A DNA stretch of 44,609 nucleotides, from NCBI GenBank assembly GCA_001464065.1, contig LNDN01000014.1, forward strand, positions 1-44,609, read 5' to 3'. The translations under genes were made by a program, and so were the position numbers. This document shows, one piece after another, positions 39,826-44,609 of this stretch (the first letter of the stretch is position 1; each line of letters opens with the position of its first letter). The notes beneath the pieces were generated by a model. That model saw nothing but the letters and a program-made list of their open reading frames with translations, had not been told where the DNA came from and searched no databases. This stretch comes from Acidobacteria bacterium Ga0077522. GTDB taxonomy: Bacteria > Acidobacteriota > Vicinamibacteria > Vicinamibacterales > Vicinamibacteraceae.

Positions 39826-42003
39826 TCATGCGGCGCGGGTACTGCCGAGCGCCTCGAGGATCTGCTGGGCGCACAGCGGGATCACGCTGCCGGGACCGAA
39901 CACGGCCGTGACGCCGGCCTCGTGCAGGAACGCGTAGTCCTGCGGCGGGACGACGCCGCCGACCACCACGAGGATGTCGCCGCGCCCCAGTTCGCGCAGG
40001 GCGGCGATGACGTCGGGCACCAGGGTCTTGTGTCCCCCCGCCAGGCTGGACACACCGAGGACGTGCACGTCGTTCTCCACCGCCATGCGGGCGGCCTCCC
40101 GCGGCGTCTGGAACAGCGGCCCGACGTCGACGTCGAACCCGAGGTCGGCAAACGCCGTGGCGATCACCTTGGCGCCGCGGTCATGACCGTCCTGCCCGAG
40201 CTTGGCCACCAGGATGCGCGCCCGCCGCCCCTCCTCGGTCGCGAAGCGCTCGGCCATCGCGCGCGCCTTCTGGAACTCCGGGTCCTGCTCGCTCTCGGAC
40301 GAGTACACGCCGGAGATCGTACGACTGACGGCCTGATAGCGTCCGAAGACCTTCTCGAGGGCATCCGAGATCTCGCCGAGGGTCGCCCGCACGCGCGCCG
40401 CCTCGACCGCCAGCGCGAGCAGATTGCCCGTGCCGGCGCTGGCCGCCTCGACCAGGGCCTCGAGCGCCCGCGTGACCGCGGCGCCATCACGCGCCGCCCG
40501 CACCTGCGCCAGCCGGCGCAACTGCGACTCCCGCACGGCCTTGTTGTCCACCTCGAGCACGTCGATGGGCGTCTCGTGATCGAGCCGGTACTTGTTGATG
40601 CCGACGAGGACTTCGCGTCCGGCATCGATCCGCGCCTGCCGTCGGGCCGCGGCTTCCTCGATGCGCATCTTCGGCAGGCCGGTCTCGATGGCCCTGGCCA
40701 TGCCACCGAGGCTCTCGACCTCCTGGATGTGCGCCCAGGCCTTCTGCATCAGCTCGTGCGTGAGGCGCTCCACATAGAAGCTGCCCGCCCACGGGTCGAC
40801 GACCTTCGTGATGCCGGTCTCCTCCTGGAGATAGATCTGCGTGTTGCGGGCGATGCGCGCCGAGAAATCCGTCGGCAGGGCAATCGCCTCGTCGAGCGCG
40901 TTGGTGTGCAGCGACTGGGTGTGGCCGAGCGCAGCCGCCATCGCCTCGACGCACGTGCGCGTGACGTTGTTGAAGACGTCCTGCGCCGTCAGGCTCCAGC
41001 CCGAGGTCTGCGAGTGGGTGCGCAGCGCCATCGACTTCGGGTTCTTCGGCTGGAAGTCCTTCACGAGCCGCGCCCACAGCGCGCGGGCCGCGCGCAGCTT
41101 GGCGATCTCCATGAAATGGTTCATGCCAATCGCCCAGAAGAAACTCAGGCGCGGCGCGAACTCGTCGATGTCCAGGCCGGCCGCGATGCCGGTCCGGATG
41201 TACTCGAGCCCGTCGGCCAGCGTGTACCCGAGCTCGATGTCGGCCGTCGCCCCGGCCTCCTGCATGTGGTAGCCGCTGATCGAGATGCAGTTGAAGTGCG
41301 GCATCTGCTCCGAGCAGAAGCGGAAGATGTCGCCGATGATCCGCATCGAGGGCGCCGGGCCGTAGATGTACGTGTTGCGGACCATGAATTCCTTGAGGAT
41401 GTCGTTCTGGATCGTGCCGGTGAGCTGCCCGGGCGTCACGCCCTGCTCCTCCGCGGCGACGATGTAGAACGCCATGATCGGCAGCACGGCGCCGTTCATG
41501 GTCATGGAGACCGACATCTGGTCGAGCGGGATCTGGTCGAAGAGGATCTTCATGTCCTCGACCGAGTCGATGGCCACGCCGGCCTTGCCGACGTCGCCGA
41601 CGACGCGCTCGTTGTCGGAGTCGTAGCCGCGGTGCGTGGCGAGGTCGAAGGCGACCGACAGCCCCTTCTGTCCGGCGGCCAGATTGCGCCGGTAGAACGC
41701 GTTGGACTCCTCGGCCGTCGAGAAGCCGGCGTACTGCCGGATCGTCCACGGCTGCATCGCGTACATCGTCGAGTACGGGCCGCGCAGATAGGGCGGGATG
41801 CCGGCGGCGTAGTCGAGATGCTCGAGATCCGCGAGGTCGTCGGCGGTGTAGGCCGGCTTCACCGCGATGTGCTCGGCGGTCATCCACGGCGCGGCGGGAG
41901 CGGTCCCGCCGACCTGAAGGTCGGCGGCTACACCTTCGTGACGTAGGCGTCGACCTTCAGGTCGACGCGCATACGTGATCTTCGAGAAGTCTGGCCGGCT
42001 CAT
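39826..42003 (-). CDS. mutB: Methylmalonyl-CoA mutase large (catalytic) subunit
   Basis: A 725-residue B12-dependent mutase that converts (R)-methylmalonyl-CoA to succinyl-CoA. The barrel is near-canonical ([70 protein letters not shown]). The C-terminal domain has the cobalamin motif DGHDRG and a GGVVPPQD strand. Residues about 12-33 ([22 protein letters not shown]) are not mutase-like; they are encoded by two inverted REP-like palindromes at 41906-41968, translated in frame. Its ATG overlaps the small-subunit stop (ATGA), which fixes the start. The partner gene order is mce-mutA-mutB-meaB. Confidence 0.95.
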   Translation of the reverse strand: MSRPDFSKITYARRPEGRRLRHEGVAADLQVGGTAPAAPWMTAEHIAVKPAYTADDLADLEHLDYAAGIPPYLRGPYSTMYAMQPWTIRQYAGFSTAEESNAFYRRNLAAGQKGLSVAFDLATHRGYDSDNERVVGDVGKAGVAIDSVEDMKILFDQIPLDQMSVSMTMNGAVLPIMAFYIVAAEEQGVTPGQLTGTIQNDILKEFMVRNTYIYGPAPSMRIIGDIFRFCSEQMPHFNCISISGYHMQEAGATADIELGYTLADGLEYIRTGIAAGLDIDEFAPRLSFFWAIGMNHFMEIAKLRAARALWARLVKDFQPKNPKSMALRTHSQTSGWSLTAQDVFNNVTRTCVEAMAAALGHTQSLHTNALDEAIALPTDFSARIARNTQIYLQEETGITKVVDPWAGSFYVERLTHELMQKAWAHIQEVESLGGMARAIETGLPKMRIEEAAARRQARIDAGREVLVGINKYRLDHETPIDVLEVDNKAVRESQLRRLAQVRAARDGAAVTRALEALVEAASAGTGNLLALAVEAARVRATLGEISDALEKVFGRYQAVSRTISGVYSSESEQDPEFQKARAMAERFATEEGRRARILVAKLGQDGHDRGAKVIATAFADLGFDVDVGPLFQTPREAARMAVENDVHVLGVSSLAGGHKTLVPDVIAALRELGRGDILVVVGGVVPPQDYAFLHEAGVTAVFGPGSVIPLCAQQILEALGSTRAA
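41906..41927. repeat. REP-like palindrome, copy 2 (inside mutB)
   Basis: Perfect inverted repeat CCGCCGACCT-GA-AGGTCGGCGG followed by CTACA. It is the reverse-complement orientation of copy 1 and includes the same TGTAG tag on the other strand. Confidence 0.9.
41947..41968. repeat. REP-like palindrome, copy 3 (inside mutB)
   Basis: Perfect inverted repeat GCGTCGACCT-TC-AGGTCGACGC preceded by a GTAG tag. It is inverted relative to copy 2 and 19 bases away, so the two form a BIME-like pair. Confidence 0.9.
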
Positions 42004-43451
42004 GACGTCATCCCCAGGCGGTCCTGCCACTGCGTCAGCACCTGCACGGCATCGCTCTGGACGTGCACGAACCCCTGCACGCCCGCGGCCGTGAGCGCTT
42101 CGATGTGATCCTTCGGATGGCCCGCGACGAGCACCGGCACCGACACGGCCGGCACGACCGCCGCGGCGAGGGCGAGGTACTCGGCATCCGCACTGCACAG
42201 GACGAGCAGGTCGGCCGACGTCGGCAGCGCCTCGCCCTGCGTGACGGCGAAGCCGGCGCAGCCGAAGAAGTTCAGGCAGAAATTGGCCCTGGCGCCGCGC
42301 ATCCTGACGTCGCCGCGCGTCAGCAGATGCACGACCGGCGCGCGGCCGATGCGGGCCGCATGGCGGGCGCTGCGCGCGCGCATCGCCTCGAACGGCGCGG
42401 CCAGGGCCAGGGGCGTCAGCGGACCGTCGCCCTCGGGCTCCGGAAACGGGCCAGCCGCCGGCGTCGTCGCCGTCAGGTCGGGATAGTTGTTGCTGCCGAC
42501 CAAAGTCCGTCGTCGCGACGAGACCGCCTTCTCGCGGGAGGCGCGCGCCGACGCCATCGCGGCGTCGAGCTGGCCGGCCCTGACGGCGGCCGCGTGGCCG
42601 CCTGCCGCCTCGATGGCCTGGACCTGCGTCCACGCCTCGCGGGCGAGCGCGTCGGTGACGGCCTCGATGTAGTACGCCCCGCCTGCGGGGTCGGCGACGG
42701 CGTCCAGGCGTGCCTCCTCGGCGAGGATGCGCTGGACGTTGATGGCGAGGTGGGGCTCGTAGCCCTGCGGCTCGACCAGCAGGGTGTCGGCGCCGCCGAT
42801 GGCCGCGGCCATCGCCTCGGTGGTGGCGCGCAGCAGGTTCGTGTAGGGATCCCAGGTGCCCTTGTTCGACCGCGCCGTCCGCACGTGCAGCCGCATCGCC
42901 CCTGTCGCGGGCGAGGCGGGCCCGAAGGCACCGACGGCCGCGGCCCAGAGCCCGCGGGCGGCCCGCAACTTGGCGATCTCGAGGAAGTAGGTCGATCCCA
43001 CGGCGAAGACGAACGCGATCGAGGCGGCCGGCCCGTCCACGGGCGTGCCGTCCGCCGTGGCACCGGCGAGACGATCGACGCCCTCGGCGATGGCCCACGC
43101 GAGTTCCTGCACGGCGGTCGCGCCGGCGTCGTGCAGAAGGTCGGCGCGAATGGCGTCGGTCGGCCAGGCGGCCTCCTCGACGGCCTGCCAGGGGCTGGCA
43201 TCACCGCGCACCGAGGGCAGCGCGCCGGGCACGGCCATCACCTGGGCGTCGAGCCCGTCGAGATCCTCGCGCCGATAGAACGGCTTGATCGCGATCCCTT
43301 CGTCGGTGCGCCAGATCAGGCGCTTGTCGTAGTCGGCGCCCTTGAGATCCTTGCGGGCGAGGGCATCCCAGTCGGCGGTGGCCACTGGCGGAAACGATGC
43401 CCGCAGGGCCAGCGGTGGCATGCCTGGCGTGTCCTCGGCGGCATCAGCCAT
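42000..43451 (-). CDS. mutA: Methylmalonyl-CoA mutase small subunit
   Basis: A 483-residue non-catalytic partner of MutB. It has the mutase-family barrel ([64 protein letters not shown]) but no DxHxxG cobalamin motif in its C-terminal domain ([17 protein letters not shown]...), as expected for this subunit. It is shorter than the about 600-residue actinobacterial form. Its ATG at 43451 overlaps the end of the epimerase gene by eight bases, and its stop overlaps the mutB start. Confidence 0.9.
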   Translation of the reverse strand: MADAAEDTPGMPPLALRASFPPVATADWDALARKDLKGADYDKRLIWRTDEGIAIKPFYRREDLDGLDAQVMAVPGALPSVRGDASPWQAVEEAAWPTDAIRADLLHDAGATAVQELAWAIAEGVDRLAGATADGTPVDGPAASIAFVFAVGSTYFLEIAKLRAARGLWAAAVGAFGPASPATGAMRLHVRTARSNKGTWDPYTNLLRATTEAMAAAIGGADTLLVEPQGYEPHLAINVQRILAEEARLDAVADPAGGAYYIEAVTDALAREAWTQVQAIEAAGGHAAAVRAGQLDAAMASARASREKAVSSRRRTLVGSNNYPDLTATTPAAGPFPEPEGDGPLTPLALAAPFEAMRARSARHAARIGRAPVVHLLTRGDVRMRGARANFCLNFFGCAGFAVTQGEALPTSADLLVLCSADAEYLALAAAVVPAVSVPVLVAGHPKDHIEALTAAGVQGFVHVQSDAVQVLTQWQDRLGMTS

Positions 43452-43911
43452 GGTGGAGTCCCTCCTGCACGACTTCGAGGATGTAGCCGAATGCCGCGTG
43501 CTCGGTGGTCTTGGGATGGACGAAGAACACCGTCGTCCCACGCGACCCCTTGCGGGGCGCCGCATCGATGATCTTGAACCCCTTGGCCTTGAGATCGTCG
43601 AAGGCGGCCTGGATGTCGGTGACGCGCAGCGCGACGTGCGCCAGGCCACCGCGACCGCCGTTCTTCTCGATCTGCTTCGCGACCGGCGAGTCCGGCGTGA
43701 GGGGTTCGAGCAGTTGCACGAGGTTCGGTCCATCGCCCACCTGCAGCAGCACTTCGCGCACCTGGTCGGTGCCGAGCACCTCCTCGCGATGGACCTCGCT
43801 GAAGCCGAGCGCCCGATACGCCTGCACGTGCGCCTCGAGTTCGCCCGGGAGGACCGCGATGGCGACGTGATCGAAACAGATGAATCCGGGAACCTGCGCC
43901 GCGTCCGTCAT
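43444..43911 (-). CDS. mce: Methylmalonyl-CoA epimerase
   Basis: A 155-residue vicinal-oxygen-chelate protein that converts (S)- to (R)-methylmalonyl-CoA. Metal-ligand positions are visible in FDHVAIAV, the LVQLLEPL strand, GLAHVALRV and the final FGYILEVVQ Glu. Length and spacing match the family. It sits between the biotin carrier gene (TGATG overlap) and mutA, as expected for the pathway. Confidence 0.95.
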   Translation of the reverse strand: MTDAAQVPGFICFDHVAIAVLPGELEAHVQAYRALGFSEVHREEVLGTDQVREVLLQVGDGPNLVQLLEPLTPDSPVAKQIEKNGGRGGLAHVALRVTDIQAAFDDLKAKGFKIIDAAPRKGSRGTTVFFVHPKTTEHAAFGYILEVVQEGLHHG

Positions 43912-44306
43912 CAGTCGAGCTCCACGACGACCTGGTTGGCCTTGACGCCGTCACCGGCGTTCACCGTGATCGCCTTGACCCTGCCCTCGATGGGCGCCGT
44001 GATGTTGGTCTCCATCTTCATGGCCTCGAGCACGAGCAGGATGTCGCCCGGCTGGATGGCCTGCCCCGGTTGCGCGACGAGGCGCACGACGGTGCCGGTA
44101 ATCGGGCTGCGACACACCCTGGACTCGTCCACGGGGTCGCTGTCGGTTGGCGCGGCGGGCGCCGTCGGCGCGGCGGGTACGCGCGCCTGCGACGGCATCA
44201 CCATGAACGCCTGGGGGTGGCGCACCGGCTCCTCGGCCACCTCGACATCCACCTCGTACGTCTTGCTGTCCACCGTGATCTTGAGCTTCACGTCAATGTC
44301 CTTCAC
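43911..44306 (-). CDS. Biotin carboxyl carrier protein of an acyl-CoA carboxylase/decarboxylase
   Basis: A 131-residue biotin carrier. After a short N-terminal beta region (LKITVDSKTYEVDVEV) and a Pro/Ala linker comes the biotinyl domain with EAMKMET (biotinylated Lys97) and the second half NITAPIEGRVKAI. It should serve a propionyl-CoA carboxylase whose large subunits lie past the right edge. The start is a GTG at 44306 and its stop overlaps the epimerase ATG. Confidence 0.9.
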   Translation of the reverse strand: MKDIDVKLKITVDSKTYEVDVEVAEEPVRHPQAFMVMPSQARVPAAPTAPAAPTDSDPVDESRVCRSPITGTVVRLVAQPGQAIQPGDILLVLEAMKMETNITAPIEGRVKAITVNAGDGVKANQVVVELD

Positions 44307-44334
44307 GCAGGGCCTGCGGGCGGCAGGCGACCGC

Positions 44335-44589
44335 CTATCTGTGGAGTGTGTGCGACGCCTGCACCGTCACGCGGCCTTGCTGGCCCCACGCCTGCGAGCT
44401 GATGAGACGAATCTGCCGCACGTGCGCGCGCTCACCGAGATACGCCGCCACGGCGGCCGCGATGGCCAGGACGACGCCGGGCTCGAGCGCGTCGTCGACG
44501 GGCGGAGCGGGGGCGACGCCAGCCACGTCGGGCGCCTCCGGCGTGGGCCGGCTGGCGGTGATGCCCACCAACGCCTCGAGGGACGCCAT
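44335..44589 (-). CDS. OadG/MmdD-like accessory subunit of the biotin carboxylase complex
   Basis: A small protein of at least 84 residues with an Ala/Pro linker, then an AIAAAVAAYLGE helix, IRQIRLISS, and an ending WGQQGRVTVQASHTL. This pattern resembles the soluble C-terminal part of sodium-pump decarboxylase gamma/delta subunits, which bridge transferase and carrier. The reading frame stays open to the window edge (another about six codons, a Leu/Glu-rich helix), so the true start may lie outside. It is just upstream of the biotin carrier gene. Role inferred from context and weak similarity. Confidence 0.65.
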   Translation of the reverse strand: MASLEALVGITASRPTPEAPDVAGVAPAPPVDDALEPGVVLAIAAAVAAYLGERAHVRQIRLISSQAWGQQGRVTVQASHTLHR

Positions 44590-44609
44590 GCGCGCCTCGA
44601 GCGCGGCGA

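Overview
The window is uniformly GC-rich with strong G/C bias at third codon positions. Its gene families are typical of soil Acidobacteriota, most likely Vicinamibacteria (Luteitalea/Vicinamibacter type): TPR-tailed Ser/Thr kinases, FlgO-like/TPR proteins, DUF1080, ThuA and Gfo/Idh/MocA sugar proteins, a large HEAT/cytochrome c 'PVC-type' protein, and a methylmalonyl-CoA operon. The lineage is inferred from family content; no rRNA or tRNA gene was seen.

Layout. 1-2515: a partial dimethylargininase (-), an exported alpha/beta hydrolase and a stand-alone MutS2-tail (KOW+Smr) protein (+). 2521-2680: a spacer of nested 7- and 14-bp tandem repeats. 2677-5938 (-): a DUF2235 (Tle1-like) lipase with membrane segments, followed by a peptidoglycan-binding/CHAP amidase. 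6058-12263 (+): a three-gene redox operon of GltD-like Fe-S flavoprotein, pyruvate:ferredoxin/flavodoxin oxidoreductase and dihydroorotate-dehydrogenase-like protein. 12235-15837 (-): an orphan contractile tail-sheath protein, an SGNH hydrolase-DUF1080 fusion and a SpoIIE-type phosphatase. 15945-16784 (+): a methyltransferase with a signal peptide. 16797-20387 (-): ThuA protein, FlgO-like/TPR protein and lipoprotein metallophosphatase. 20483-24046 (+): a 1187-residue propeller/HEAT/cytochrome c protein. 24179-26103: a small exported protein (-) and a polytopic membrane protein (+). 26071-27821 (-): a sigma-70 family factor with its zinc-finger anti-sigma/TPR partner. 28055-28999 (+): a secreted DUF1080 protein.

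28996-34670 (-): two overlapping genes of identical architecture (kinase domain, TM segment, FlgO-like domain, TPR). The first is a canonical Ser/Thr kinase. The second has lost the VAIK lysine, the HRD aspartate and the DFG aspartate, so it is a predicted pseudokinase. I consider this pair the best candidate for an undescribed signalling system here. 34737-36709: a short chimeric ORF, a histidine phosphatase and a rhodanese-methyltransferase fusion.

36799 to the right edge (-): one long co-oriented run. In transcription order it encodes a carboxylase accessory subunit, biotin carrier protein, methylmalonyl-CoA epimerase, mutase small and large subunits, the MeaB GTPase, a Gfo/Idh/MocA oxidoreductase and a LmbE deacetylase. 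Several junctions overlap (TGATG, 8 nt, ATGA, 8 nt). The first six form the propionyl-CoA to succinyl-CoA route; the carboxylase itself lies past the right edge. Two REP-like palindromes in inverted orientation lie inside the mutase large-subunit reading frame and are translated in frame. A third copy lies at 36754-36775. A repeat-rich stretch also appears to have extended the C-terminus of MeaB.
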